Source: Paracyclopina nana (lineage: Eukaryota; Arthropoda; Copepoda; Cyclopoida; Cyclopettidae). Taken from it: a stretch of 64,000 bases of DNA. The stretch covers positions 2,919,001 through 2,983,000 of the forward strand of contig JAGUCH010000008.1 in NCBI GenBank assembly GCA_019096065.1, given 5' to 3'. The position numbers and the translations under genes are program-made. Under the pieces are notes generated by a model. It searched no databases. It was given only the letters and a program-made list of their open reading frames with translations, and had not been told where the DNA came from. This document shows, piece by piece, positions 1 through 14,400 of the stretch. Positions within the stretch are counted from its first letter, which is position 1. Each line of letters begins with the position of its first letter.

Positions 1-2387
1 TTCTACTTCAACGGTTTTTCCTTCTCGAGCAACCCCACTCTCATTCGAATGTATGCACGGAACACTCCTTTATTTCAAATTGTCTGCATGCCCACTAAAA
101 TCACGCAGTATTTACTTTGGCTGCTGACCTACTAAACGTATTTGGCCAAAAGTAGCCACGCGAATGAGGATCAAGAAAGCTTTTAGCTCGACGAGGAGCA
201 GACTTGCCAGCTTTAAAACCAAGAGCAGCAGCCAATTATGATTCTGTGGACACATCGTCACTTTTTCCCTCTCAAGGTCTTCTTCTCCTCTCGTGTTATT
301 AAGCTCCTTAGATTTTCCCTGGGAAAATTTGAGAAAATTAAAACCCAGCATTTATTTTGAAAGCTCCCACACATGTGATAATTCTAGCTTCTTCTAGTTG
401 CACCCCATTCTACACTCACTCTTTACCCTACTAATTTCCGGTTGGTTGGCTGTGGCCGGCTCCATTATATTACAGAAAGCCTGTGACACCGAATCTTGGG
501 GCTATCACATAAAACCTCGTTGAATCGGATTTTGTGGCAGCTAGCAAAACAATATTTACATCTATTTTAGCAACAGAGCTACTAGTGACAGGGACAATTA
601 GTATTTATTGCTATGGCTGGTAGTTTTTAGTGAAACTGCAGCTTTTTTCCTCATTGAACTTCATGTTGGTGCGCAGTAATCACACCGAAAACACTGCAGA
701 GATCGAAGATGGCTGAAACGAGCTGAGATTGATCCTTAATTACCGAGATGAATTGACTGCTTTTACTTCTACTATGACCACTCTCGTGCAGATTGACGCT
801 GCTTTCTTCCACCAAAATTGTCTTTAATGAGATTCATGGAAAGGCTCCACTTGGATTTATCCAGGGTGAGATGAGAGCATGTCAATTTTTCGTGAATTAA
901 GCCGCGGTATGAATGCTTTGTCATCTTTTGATCTGCCTTTGGTAGCTCAGAATTTCTGCCACAAAAAAAGGCCTACTAATTCAATCAAGACCTCTAAAAG
1001 TTTTTGCTCTTTTATGTGGCATTAAAAAGTCAAACTTGTCAGTCCTTATCTGCACTTGACCCACCCAAAAGGGAACCGCCATTTCAAAGAAGACAAAGTG
1101 GCCTTGGCTTCTGAAAAAGGAGCTGACTCCTTTTCGAAATCCATGGTTACAGTCAGTAGAAATTAGCCAGTCCCAAGGCACCAACTAAAACTTGGCTTGT
1201 TTGCTTGAAACCTGACACTTTTGTTGTCTCATCAGCGTTCCTTGCACTGCGTGGTACTTGGTAACTAAGTAAAGGCTCATATTTTCCTCGTTATATTGCT
1301 GACCAGGCCAGAAAAGCTCTTCCTGATCAAAAGAGCTTTCCTGCATTTTCGGCTATATGTACTCAGCCCATGCAAGAAAAGCACCAATTTTAAAGGTGCT
1401 TACTGCATATCTAGTGTACTGCTTGCACCATTCGTCGGAAATTGACACAACAAGGCCAACCGACATATTTACACTGCACTGTGGAGAAAATGCAATTCTG
1501 GGCAGGAAAAGCGTTGGAAATAATTTGTTTTGCACCACAAATTACCACTCAGCGAGCCCCATTGTAAAATTGCTTTTGCTGCTGCCAAAAATGCACTCCT
1601 CGTGATGCGTACAGAATATTTAGTTGTTGGGCTCTTTAAAAGGCTTTTTTCTCAAAGGTCGCGGCGTCCTTCCAGGGATGCTGGCTACTAGGAGGAAGAA
1701 GCACTCGGGGAGGGACTTAACAGCGATTTATTGTTTACTGTGTGCGTCGTCCTAGCCTGTATTTTCAGCAGCATGCATTCTTATAAATTATCCTGAAGCC
1801 GGACTTTTGCTACCTGCCTACTTATCTAATGGTTTTGGCCATGCATTGCTTATTCCCTTTTGTCCTAAAGCAGCAGCAATTGCTTTGGGTCATTTCAACC
1901 AAAATATGTACTAGTACATAAAGCAATTGTTCCAGCAAATGTATCGCGTCATTTGCCCATAAAAACGTTGATGCGGCTGAATCTGCGCTCCATCGTTAAA
2001 GAGCCCGGATCAAATTAGGCGGAGCAGAACTTGTGCTATTTGCTTTCTATGCTGCTTTTGCTCATAAGTTGCAAATTACAAATCCCAAAGCCTTTCTGCT
2101 ACTCTATGCTGTAGCATCTTTTGGAATTTCTTTTCTATGCAAATGCCAGGGCAAATACAGTCACAATACTATGCTACGAGCTGTATGTATATTTATATAT
2201 TCCGAATTTCTGGTCAAAAAACACAGGCGAAATGGCCCTGATCAACGTTCTGCGTATGGGATTAGCATGACTTGTGTCCCTTACTGCTGCACATTGCAGG
2301 GCTCTTTGTCCTGATTTTGGGGGCAGCTAAGGGAATAATCAAGATTTATTCTTCGAGTCAAGACCTCTCTTTTGTGCTGTTTTGCAG
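1..2387. other. Gene-less stretch upstream of the first Beat coding exon
   Basis: I see no supportable coding region, RNA gene or repeat family here. The open frames are short, mostly begin at non-ATG codons and resemble no family I know. A good splice acceptor (pyrimidine run then TTTTGCAG) ends at 2387, immediately before the 5' untranslated part of the Beat coding exon. At least one upstream non-coding exon therefore lies in this stretch or left of the window, and most of the interval is probably intron or promoter DNA. Confidence 0.5.
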
Positions 2388-2419
2388 GCTCTAACAAGTT
2401 CTCGAGAGAGGCAGCCAAA

Positions 2420-5400
2420 ATGACGAAGTGGCTGGTGTTACTTTTCACTCTGATGGTGGATGGCCTGAAAATTGAGAATGTCATTTTTGAAGAATATGCC
2501 ATGTTTGGAGCCACTGTGACCATGGTCTGTGAATACCAAGTGGGTGAATCAGAATACGTAGACTCTATCAAGTGGTACAAGGACAACAAGGAGTTCTATC
2601 GCATTGTGCCTCACACCTCCATTGAAAAGGACAAAGTTGTCACCTTCAATCGATCTGGGATCAACCTGGACTTGCAAAGATCTGGGGTAAGTCGAATTGG
2701 TTCGCTTCGTGCATGCATACAGCTGCAATTACTCTGCTTGCTGCCACTTTTGGCATTTGCACTTTCCGCAGCTCGTTTTTATTTAGCGTCATTACTCACA
2801 CGCCTTTCTTGGGAAAGAAATCAGGGTTTATTTGGCTGAGCAGGCAGAATTTGTGGAATCAGCAAAAAACACAATAGCACCATATCCCATGTATCATATC
2901 CTATAGTGTATTTTGTCTCCTCATAAAAAATGGAAGGAGCTGAGTGAAAATGGCATTAAGAAAGCAGCGCAAACTAGATTAAAAGCTCTCTCTTTCTAGC
3001 ATGTTGCCTTCAGCAACAGCCGTTTGCACCTCGAGACAATCGTAGATAGCTGATGTGCACACACGAGCCTTTGCAATTCGACTATTGATTTTGCTGCCAC
3101 AGCACAGAAGAATTACTGAGCCACACAAATTAAGCCACCGTAGGTGTAGGCCTGAAAATGATGCCCTAAATAATGTGACATCAGTAGCAGTTAGGTGAAA
3201 ACAGGGAACGTACAAAATGATCCCAATGGGCTAATTTTCGTCCCTGTTGGCTTGGCATTTTATGTAGCAAGTTGTCGATCCTTGGAGCTTTGCTCTTGGC
3301 TCGCTTGTGTACACACATCTGTGTTTTGTCTCTTTTCCCCATTAATTACTTCCTCTTTTTCCAGCTATTAAAAGTTGGCCATCACCGCCTCGTTCTCCGC
3401 GATGTGGATCTTCACTCTTCTGGTACCTACAGATGCCAAATAACTCTCAGTGGACCTCCATTTCACACTGAGCAACGTGATAGAAACCTCACTGTTATCA
3501 GTAAGTCATGCTTTCAATATGCAGCAGCGTACGTACCGAAAAAGGCCAGTAAAATCAGGAGTTGTTGCAGTTGTGATGCTGTTCCAACTTTGTGGTTGTT
3601 GGCAGAAGAACACGAAATTGCATTTAATAGCAAGCCATTAAGGCTGTTATTGCCTTTCCTTGGCTGGCTTGGCTACAAAGAACCTCTTTTTCGAGGATGT
3701 GACAAAAATGGGGAGAGCTGTGAAAAACTTTTGACGAATTGCTCGGCGGCACAAATACGACCACTTTTACTCAACTTGAGCAGCTGCTTTCTACTCGAGC
3801 TACCCCAAACATTAGCGTTGCTTTGCTGTGGCATGGAATCAGTTGTGTGCCATATAAGAGTGTTCCATTAGCTTCTCACTTGAAGGCATAAATCAAAATT
3901 CTCTGAAACATTAGCTGAGCCAAATTGCTTTCAAGTTTCAAGAGCATATCAACATTTCTTTTTGTCCAAGCTTAATTGACTTTTTTCCCTAAGCTCAACC
4001 CAGTTTTTTTGTTCTATGCCGCATTGCATCTTGACCAAATACTGTAGCAAAATGCTTACCGATTTTTCCAACTGACTTTCTCTTACGTATCTGAAATAAT
4101 ACAGGAAGCGAGGGATGAAAGTGGGGATTTATTTTGTCACGCATCAAATCTAGTTTTGTGTACTACATATTAGTATTGAATGGACCCAGCTTTGCTTGCT
4201 CTAATTGCCAATTAGTCATACACTTTTTTATTAGATTGATCCAAATGTATCCAGGCTCCGTTTTAAGTATTATTTCCAAGTGGCAACAATGAGGCTTTAA
4301 CAACATCTACCAAATGGCCACAGCAAAATGTGCTAGCTGTTGGAATAATGGTACTACAAGGAGAAAATTCTCCCTCGCTTCCAATCCTCTTTTGGAGTGG
4401 CACACAGCTGATCCTTAGGGAGGGTAATTGCAAAGCGTGAAAATGACAGTTTTATTCATGGCTATGGCTCTAGAATACAACTAGGGTATTTTGACAAGTA
4501 ATGAGGAATGTTAATTGCCATTGACGGACGCTTCTAGTATGGCCAAGATAACTACAAAGTATAGGATAAATCAGGCTCAGAAACCCTTTCCAGTTCGTGA
4601 AAGAATTCAGTAGGGGATGGAATTAGTTGAGCGCCAGGAAGTCTAGCTCGCAATAATTATTCGCGTCTCCGCCGTTTCGGGACATAAACCACAGATCTTT
4701 TATACAGCTCGCACTTTTTTGGGGGGGAACATTTTTGCTTACATTATCGATTCTCTCACGACGTACGTAAGCCTGGGTAAAACTGGGTGGTCAAAAAATG
4801 CACCATCCAAATATAGATAATTTAAATTGGCACAATACTCTATTGAAGTGTATTCGCGAAGAAAAGCTTCCTAGCTGCAGTATCCATGGTATTTTCCAAG
4901 TTTTTATTTCGCATATTTCCGAGATACCAGAGTTTGCCAAATGAACTTATTTCGTGCATCATACATCGTTCTTTTGGAAAGTTTGCGAATTTGTAAACAA
5001 TGAAACTTTTCTTCTTCGCCACGAGCTACTTTAAATATGGCGCACTCACCCGTTTCCTTGCAAGGCAAATGATATGAAAATTGTTGATGTATTAAAGCAG
5101 CAGGCCTCTCATCAGCCAATTAGTGCTGTGATGCTTTTAACAAGCTCATCAAATGTCAGATTTTGCTAGCACAATTTCTCTATCATTTACGAGCACGTAT
5201 TTTTGAAAATTAACTGCTGGTTGAGCAACATAGCTTGTGGTAAGTGTAGTGGCGGTGCCATTTTGGTGCATTAATGCTTTGTGTGCTCTTGGTTGGTTGA
5301 TTTTTTTATGTGAATAGATTGATGTAACTGCACTCCCACACCACGTGAAGGTGCAGCAGTAACATTACGACATGAATGTTCACAGATGCAGAATACTCGA

Positions 5401-8400
5401 GAGAGAGAGAAACATTTCTTCCACTTTCCCAGCTAAGAGAGACGATTTCCTTCAATCGTTCCTACGCACACAATGTATAAAGGCTTGCTAGAAGAGATTT
5501 GGCGGTGGTAAAAAGCCTCTGCAAATTACCTGTTTTTGAGAAAAACTCCTTTCTTTTTTGCTGCCAGAGTAGCAAGTGTCAGCAGCATGCCTCACATCGC
5601 TTTCTGTAAATCTTTGTCAACAGTCTCACTTTTGGTTGTTTGTAGTACTTCTGCTGCACTTTCGCACAAGAAGCACATCGTTTGCAATTTTCTGCTGCAG
5701 AAAAGTGCCTGGGTTGTGGCAAGCCTACCGATCCTTCCAACTTTTCCTTAAAAATGGTAGCTCAACAAGTTTAGCAGCAATTCCCATCGATTTTAAACGG
5801 AAGCCTACTACTTCGAGGTGAAACATGTTAAAAATTGCCTAAAGTGTCATAAATTTGCTGTGCTATTTTAAGGGCAATTTAGATTTAATGCCTGCCATTT
5901 CAATGTGACTAGGACCTTTTTTCAGCAGTATTGTGCGAGGAGCAAAATTGCTCCCAATTTGCGACACTAGGGTTAAAAGCATTAATGCTCTGGTCATCTA
6001 GAGCGACCAAAGCACTTTTGCCACTTTCATTTTTTCAGTATTTTAATGTCGACCATGTTTTGTTGTGGTCAGCCTACAAACTTGGCGCGCCGGACAAGTT
6101 AAGAGCGCGCCAGCTAGGGTTGATTTAACACATAAGGTACTTCACCTTTAATTTGGTTCAAGCACCAAAAATGGGCGGCCGTACTTGGATCGACTAGAAC
6201 ATACTGTCCCTGGATAGACTGCAACATATCATCCTTGGACCGAATATGAGAACACACTGTCCATGGATCGACAAGATGGGACCGTACTTGGATCGACAGT
6301 CATGACTGAGAAGGACCTGGGTCGACTAGAACGAACTGTACTTGGATAGACTAGCAGAACGCACTGTACCTGCATCGAAAAACGGATCATCCTTGGATCG
6401 ACTGTAACACTGAAGAGTGCCTGGATAGACTAGAACTAACCTAGTACAGCTGAGACTTCCCACCTAATTTTTTTTTTCTTAAGCCAATACTTGCTAGGGT
6501 TACTAAGAAAGAATTACTAAGGCTTGGTTCACCTGCAATATGAAAAACTTACCATGCATAATTTACTAAGTGAGAATTGCAAAGTAAAAGTTTCCAAGCA
6601 AAAATTGCACAGCAAGTCTCGGCTGACAAGCAAGACTTTATATGTTGTTTTTTCTTGGGTGACTGGAATTCTCCAGTCGATCCAAGAACGATCCGTTGTC
6701 GATCCAAGGACTGTTCGTTCTCAATGTCGATCCAAGGACGGTTCGTCTTGTCTATCCAGGTAATGTGCGTTTTTCTTGTCTAACCAAATACAATCAGTCC
6801 TGGTCTATCTAAGGACTGTATGTTCTCATAGTCGATCCAAGGATGATTAGTTTTGTCGATCCAAGTCCGGTTCGTCGTAGTCTATCCACGGACGATCTGT
6901 TGTCGATCCAAGGGTAGGAGTCCCCAAAAATATTTTGATCTAGTCAATTCTAGCATTAGGATGTGCCTTGTTGCAATAAAAACCTGTTGCTAGGGGTGGC
7001 TAAATTATCTTGAATAGCCAGTAATTTAAATGGCAACTTTTAGTTTAGTCAACCTTTCATAGAAGCAAAATTAGCATTATAGCAATACAGAGTGGTAAAG
7101 TTCAAGTGACACTTTCACACAAGTTAAGACATCAAAATTACATTGAAGTAGTGCAAAAGACTGATCATAATATTTTTGCCACCTTTTACCAAATGTTGTT
7201 CATGAAACTTTGCTTGTTGTGCGGAAATGTTAAATCTGGATATAAAAGGCTTTAAACCCATTTGCCCTAGGGGTTCTCTCTCAAGCTCTTGCCTTGAGGG
7301 TGTGCAAAACTTTGGGCTAAAGACCCATAAATAACTTTTCCTTGATGGTCCACAATAGATGGAGACACCCTGCTTTCTTAACAAGTTTGCTGCTATGGCA
7401 GAGCACTTATGGGCACTAAAACGTTGCTAATAGCATGCCTTACTTTCACTTCATTCAGTAGCAAAATGACCACTATTGTCATCATATTTTGGGATAGTAA
7501 AGTTAATTTTATCTTTTTGTCCGCCAAAGATTTGCTGTCTTTCACATCATTGTGCTTCCTGTTTTTTGCAGTGAACAGTGGAACTGTGTACTGGTAGTTC
7601 TACTACTAGCGAAAAGTTGGACACTTTTTCATTCCCCTATTGCTAGAAAATGTCATCTTTTCTTGGTTTGGAAAAGCGGGAAATTGATTGCCAACATTGT
7701 GCTCACATGCTTATGAGAAAAGTTGGGAAGTCACTACTATTCACAGGGGGGGAAGTTCACGATGGACAGCTACAAAATAGTACATAGCTTTGAGAAAAGA
7801 ATTCCAAACTCAAATAAGAGTGCATTTATTGGCTGCTGAAATGGAGCCTTTTTGCCCCAGTGTGCGCGACAGCAATGATTTGGCTTCCGAAGAAAAAGTC
7901 TTTGTAAGGAAAATGGCCCAAAGAGCTTGGAATGTCTTTGCCTCATAATTGCTGTAGAGAGAAAAAGAGGGGATTAAAAAGTTGAATGCATACTCTCAAA
8001 ATTCCACTAATGCGGAAATAAGCCTCTAAATTACCAGCAGCAGCTCGTTCGAAAAAAGAACAGAAAGAAACAAAAAGAAAGCCATAAATATGGTATTATA
8101 CCATTATCCGTAGCTGCAAAATTCAAGCCAAGGGGGATGAACAGACATTTCACTGTTGACGGTGCAATATGCTAGTAGACTATAAGCAGTATAAGCTGCA
8201 AAGAGGATAACAAATGCTTTTTAGAACCTTTTTTTCTCACCTGGGCTCTCCTTGGTGGCATCATCCCTTTCACTCACCAGACACCCTTTTCTGGCCCCTC
8301 TTCTAATGCTGACACATTGTGAAAGGAAGAAAAATGTCTCACTCTGTATGACCTCTTACACTATAGTGCACCCAAAAGCTAGAAATATACTTAGAAGTAA

Positions 8401-11400
8401 TTTCCCTTTTTTTCTCTCAATTTCAGTTCGTCCAGAGTCTCGCCCAGAGATTTTAGGTGTCAGTCCGGAATACACACTGGACAAATCCATCGATGTTCTC
8501 TGCACGTCAAAACGATCCTATCCAGCATCACAACTGGACTTCTTCATCAACGACGAGCCGGTAATTAGCTAAAACAAAGTTTGGATCAATCTACACATTT
8601 GCCACTGTGGGGAGACAACTCGCAAAAGCAACCAGATTTTGGAAATGCTATTTAGAAAGGGCCCACTTTTCAATTTTTCAATTTGTAACTTGGGGATGCG
8701 TTTTTGGTACATTTAGTCCGCTCTGTGTTGTGCTCTAATTCGTACTCTTGCTGAATAGCAATTACAGCTGAGACCGTAAAGTAAAAAGTTAGCCAACTCA
8801 TCTAGCACGGTGGGAGAGAAAGCTTGTAGGTTTTTCAAATTGCCTTTCACCGCTCGCAAGCCGAGCAAGCAGAGTGACGGAAAGTCTAGCTAGGGCATCA
8901 AGAACCGCACATTTTGATGCTGAGTGCTTGGGTGATGAGAAAGGATCGCATTTCCTCATCAATCTGCTTCTGCAGCTTCCACTAGTATGGTACACTAACA
9001 GCTGTGCTTTATGCTCCGAAATGGCAAAAAGGGCTGTTAATATTTAAGGGCCACTGACTGGCTCCCTTGAAGAATCCATTCAGTAGACCCGAGAGCTTTC
9101 CGAAAATGTTATGGGCCATTTGGAAGGTCTACCCCTAGGTAGTAACTGTACCAAAGGGTTTTGCCCTCGGGCCCCTGGGAGGGGAGATATGGGCCCTCAA
9201 AGTTTGGGGAAATTCTTATGTAGTAAAACTTTGGACCCCTCTCACTGCCATATGAATCAACTTTTATCTACCCATTTTTTGTGCATTGTTAGGCCCCCTA
9301 TGGGTGTCTCAGAGAATGGACTAAAAGTTGTTGTCCTTCATGCCCACTGTGCTCTAGCGGCTGAAATGTGTTTTTTAGGGGGTAACTTTGGAGCAAAATT
9401 GAGCAACCTTCCCCCGGTGGAATTTTTTTCTTTTTTTGCACAGAGTCAGCCAAAGATAAGTACTTTCAAATAAAAAAATAAAAAAAATACTTTTGTTTGA
9501 GGGCAGATATTGTCTGTCAAAGTTAGCCCATTTTGGCCCTAATAACTTTGTTAAACAGACTTTGAATATAAGAGCTAAAAATGAAATTTTATTATAATTA
9601 TAGGGACAAATGAACAATATTTATTTCTGTCATTTTTTATTTTGGCGGCGCTTTGGGGCACTTCCTTAATAAATAATTTTTAGTTTTTTGAAAATATTGA
9701 GTAAATAGTCATTAAGTTTTGATTTCATTAAATGAATATGCAAAAAATGAACTGAAATTGAAATTTTATTATAAATATGGTATGTGATGAGCAACTTTTA
9801 TTTTTGTCATTATATTATTGAACCAATTGTTAGGGTAGTTTTACAGTAAATGCATCATAGTTTGCTTAATTTGTACGATTTAAGTTGATCACATCAAATT
9901 ATGGCATAAGCAAAAGTTGTTCATCATACCCCATATTTATAATAAAATTTAATTTTCAGCTCAGGTATTTGCACTGTATCCCTAAAAAATAAGGTTTTAC
10001 AATTTGCTCAATATTTTCAAAAAACTGAAAATTGTTTATTAAGGAAGTGCCCCAAAACGCCGCCAAAATAAAAAATGACTGAAATAAATATTGTTCATTT
10101 GTCCCTATAATTATAATAAAATTTCATTTTTAGCTCTTATATTCAAAGTCTGTTTAACAAAGTTATTAGGGCCAAAATGGGCTAACTTTGACAGACAATA
10201 TCTGCCCTCAAACAAAAAAGTGTATTTTTTTTATTTTTTTATTTGAAAGTACTTATCTTTGGCTGACTCTGTGCAAAAAAAGAAAAAAATTCCACCGGGG
10301 GAAGGTTGCTCAATTTTGCTCCAAAGTTACCCCCTAAAAAACACATTTCAGCCGCTAGAGCACAGTGGGCATGAAGGACAACAACTTTTAGTCCATTCTC
10401 TGAGACACCCATAGGGGGCCTAACAATGCACAAAAAATGGGTAAATAAAAGTTGATTCATATGGCAGTGAGAGGGGTCCAAAGTTTTACTACATAAGAAT
10501 TTCCCCAAACTTTGAGGGCCCATATCTCCCCTCCCAGGGGCCCGAGGGCAAAACCCTTTGGTACAGTTACTACCTAGGGGTAGACCTTCCAAATGGCCCA
10601 TAACATTTTCGGAAAGCTCTCGGGTCTACTGAATGGATTCTTCAAGGGAGCCAGTCAGTGGCCCTTAAGCGTTCCTTCATTTGCAACTTTATAGATATGG
10701 GAAGCCATCAGGAAAGTGACATTTTTGCTCTTCGTGTATGGACATAATTTGTCAATTGTCACTGCATGAGCAATTAGGGGGTGCTTTATCCAGCACAAAA
10801 GTCAGTAATTTCATCTGTTCGTGGGTGACATGATTAGGCCAATATTTTCCATAAAAGTGACAAGGGGTGGTGGTTGGTGGTTGCCACTCGCTAAAACTCA
10901 ATTATAACCCCCAATAGCTGTGTACGAATCCCCTAGGGTGAGCGAACATGATTATTATGACTCATTTTTGGCACTGCACTCTTTTAGAAAGCCCTTTTCC
11001 TATCCGGACAAAATCGTGTAACAAATTGCGCCTTTTAGTGAAAGCGTCGTCTCATTTGTAGCCATCTTTACGTTTCATCAGTCTGGAGAGTCTTTATATG
11101 AAAGCCAGCTAAAATAGTTAGGAAGTTGAAGAAGGGTTGAAATGATCGTCATCAAATATTCTGCTTTACCTCAGCAGAAAAAGTGAGCCCGAATTCTGGT
11201 ACATTTCGAGGGGACTACTCAATGTTATTACCCAATCATGGCTGGCAAAAATTGCTTTCCCTTCTCATAACAGAAAAAGCAACCCAAATGAAAAATTCAG
11301 CCATGAAACAATAATGGGGCTTTTTTATTCAGAATGCTGGAAGGGGTAGGTCGGGGATATGAATCGTTGGATTTAAGTTTATTGGAGAGGATTCCGCCGG

Positions 11401-14400
11401 CAGAACAGGATAGATTGTCTGTTTCCCGAATAAAGGGGCACACATTCTATTATCCAGTTTCCACTTTGAATAGTGCTAGTCTTTGAAGTCAGAGGTTTCT
11501 CCTCTCTCAAACTTTGACAAAAACCAGTCTTGAGGTTAAGCAAACAAAAAAGCATTCAGCTAAGTGTTTGTACAGCTCTTCTTCGTCCACTGTGGGGATA
11601 TCCAGGCCTACAAAAAAAATACACATTGCCTTTATCTGCTGAGCTTTTTGCTGCAAGTGATAATCATGCTTTTTTGGGGGGCCAGCCTTGAAATGGCTGT
11701 TTATCTCCAAGTTGGCCCTCGAGCAAATTACATACCTGTTGGCTCATGGTTCTTCCCTTGATGCATCATTATTTACGCAGTTGGGACTCTCTTTTATTTG
11801 GGGATTCAGGCTTTGCTGACCACGTTTGAGCCTATTGTAGGCAGAATTACGATTCTTCTCCCAGACCGCGCCTGACGTGACTTTCAATTTCCTTTAGCAA
11901 CTATCTCTGAAGAGGAAGGACTGTGGAAAACTAGCCACAGCACTCTACTACTACTTCTGCTAGTAATGGCATTATAGAAGCACTGCGCGCAAATAACAGT
12001 GAAATTAATTTGCCTCCCAAATTCACAGTTTGGCTAAACTGCGCATTGATATGCTCAAAATAATAAGCTAGGGTATTAAAGGTTTTGCCGAGAGAAGTTG
12101 GCGGGCAAAAATGCAATTTTACTCTCAAATGAAAAAAAGACTTCTCAAAGCAAAGTCACTGTGGTTTATTACACTTGAAGTCTTATGTGCCATGCTAAAT
12201 GCAGGTTTTTTAATTTTGAAGGGTATGCACACTTTTTCCATTGAGATCTTAATGAAAAAGTTAAGAGGCTCATAACTAGCTTGACCTCTCTTTAAAAATG
12301 TAATCAAGCTCCAAAAAGTGAGCTTAAACTTTCTGGTGCTTCTCTGTGATCCAATGGTAAAATTGTCTGCATTTCTGGAACGATTTCAGCCTCAGTGAAA
12401 TGAAAGTCATGTGAATATCTGAGCAGAACGTTTGATATGCATCATCTGACTCAGCTGAAGAACCAGCCAGCAGCTCCCAAAAGTCAAAGCTTTGCTAGAA
12501 AAATTCTGGAATGCAATTAAATTTGTAGATTTATCCATTTCCTCAATTCCATCGTGTCCAAGAGTGTCTTTTCCATGAAAGAAAGCAGGGCAAAACTTAT
12601 ATTACACCTAGCTATTGGGAGCTCCAAAGCTGCTACAATTGGAGCAGATTGTTTTAAGTGAGCTGCAGCAGAGTCATAAAACATTGATTGGTTCTGGCTT
12701 CACTTCGAAGCAGTATTGAGCCCAAAAAGGGAAAAGGGGTGAAAGATAAAAGAGCACACATCTATAGTGAGGGACCTGCCAAAATTAAATTCATCCTTTG
12801 AATGAATGTAAGGCTAGCAAGTTGATGATGCTTTCTCCTTTCCCAAAAAATAGATGCTTCCAGATAAGAAAGTTGGGCCGAAGAAAGAGAATTAATTTTG
12901 TCCGAATTGATGTGCTGAGTTGGCAATCTTCTCTGATTTCTTTATGACCATCATCATCATCATGATGAGGGAGAAAATGCCAAATGCCTGTGTATACTAT
13001 AGCAAAGGACAGGCTAAAAAACAAGCTACATATTTTGCCACAGATGGCCAGCCATGGTCTTTATATGAGAGCCATTTCTCGCTGCACTAATGGCCTTGAT
13101 TTAGAGCTGGAATGCCAGTACATATAGTATTCATTATGGTAAGCTTAATATTGGTTGCAAAAAGTCAACATGTACCACAGTAAGCCAATGCTCCGTCATT
13201 AGTTTTCATTATTTATGGAGAAAGTTTGCCATCTCTGAGGTCAAAGCATGTAAACAACTTGTGCAAGCATTAATCTCGAGGCTTTCTAATTCACAGGTGG
13301 GCGAAAAAATGTTGACTCGGTATCCGATTAAGCGGCATCACGATGGCCTCGAGACGGCCTCAATAGGCCTGATTTACCCACTCAATCTGAGGAATGGGAT
13401 CAGACTGGCAGCAGCCAAGAGTGACAAACTTCAGCTCAAATGCACGGCCAAAATTGGAAATGCTTATTGGGAAAGCGTCGTCGTAGAAACCATTCTGAGA
13501 AGAGACGGATACATGCTGGAAAGTAGATCCAGTGGAGCATCAGGTATACAAAATTCGACTCTATAAAGCTTTTACGATCTTTTCCACCATCATGTTCCTC
13601 CTTGTCGTTGCTGGTGTGTGTTATCTCTTCAGAGTCTTCTTTTATAACTTTTAGGTTGATTTAGGACCTCCTTAACGCTTATCAATATTCCAGTTAGGAA
13701 AATGGCTTTCACTTCCACGCAAAAACTCTCCAAAGCAAGGCACACACACAAAAGTTCCCTGGATCTCTACGAGCTATATAATAGCTCAGAGCTTTTTGCA
13801 TTGCCATTATGTTATCTTCTACAGGTTGAGCTGTGTAATTTTTTGTCATTCAGATCGAGTTGGCAAATATGAAGGCCTCCAATCCGATGGAAGCCCTCTT
13901 TGATCTCTGCTGCAGCAATTTTCGCGAATGTCAAATACAGCCTTCTTTAGCAGTAGACATTGGCAAACTTGCATTTCAACCTTAATTCCGAGTGTGTGTC
14001 TGAGTTGCACGCTCAGCTGGAGAAACCACGTGGTCATTTGTTAAGGGTTTTGTAATTTTCTTGAGTGTTGTGGTTCTTTCTATATTGCTTTCTAAATTGG
14101 TGTTTTGCTACTCCTCACTCGTCTTGATGGCACTTTACCAGCCCATTGTGTTAACCTTTTCCCATTCTTGCTGTGAGAAAATGTTTAATGTCGTTCACAT
14201 AATGATGAACAAGGCATTAATATTGGACACTTACTTTTAGTACCTTCAAGGTGAACTCAGTACAGTTTATTTTGTTTTGTTTATGCTTTGCGCAAAATAA
14301 TCTGACAAATGAAGTCTCGCAACCTATTTCATATAGCGCCATTCTAGTTTGGCTTCATAATTTGTTATTGTGGCACACTTTTAGCAAAACATGCATGACT

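Noticed and set aside
9111..10601. Two mirror-image 120-codon open frames (9111-9473 + and 10239-10601 -)
   Set aside because: They are the two arms of one palindrome, match no known family, and their mutual identity is explained by arm identity, not by coding constraint.
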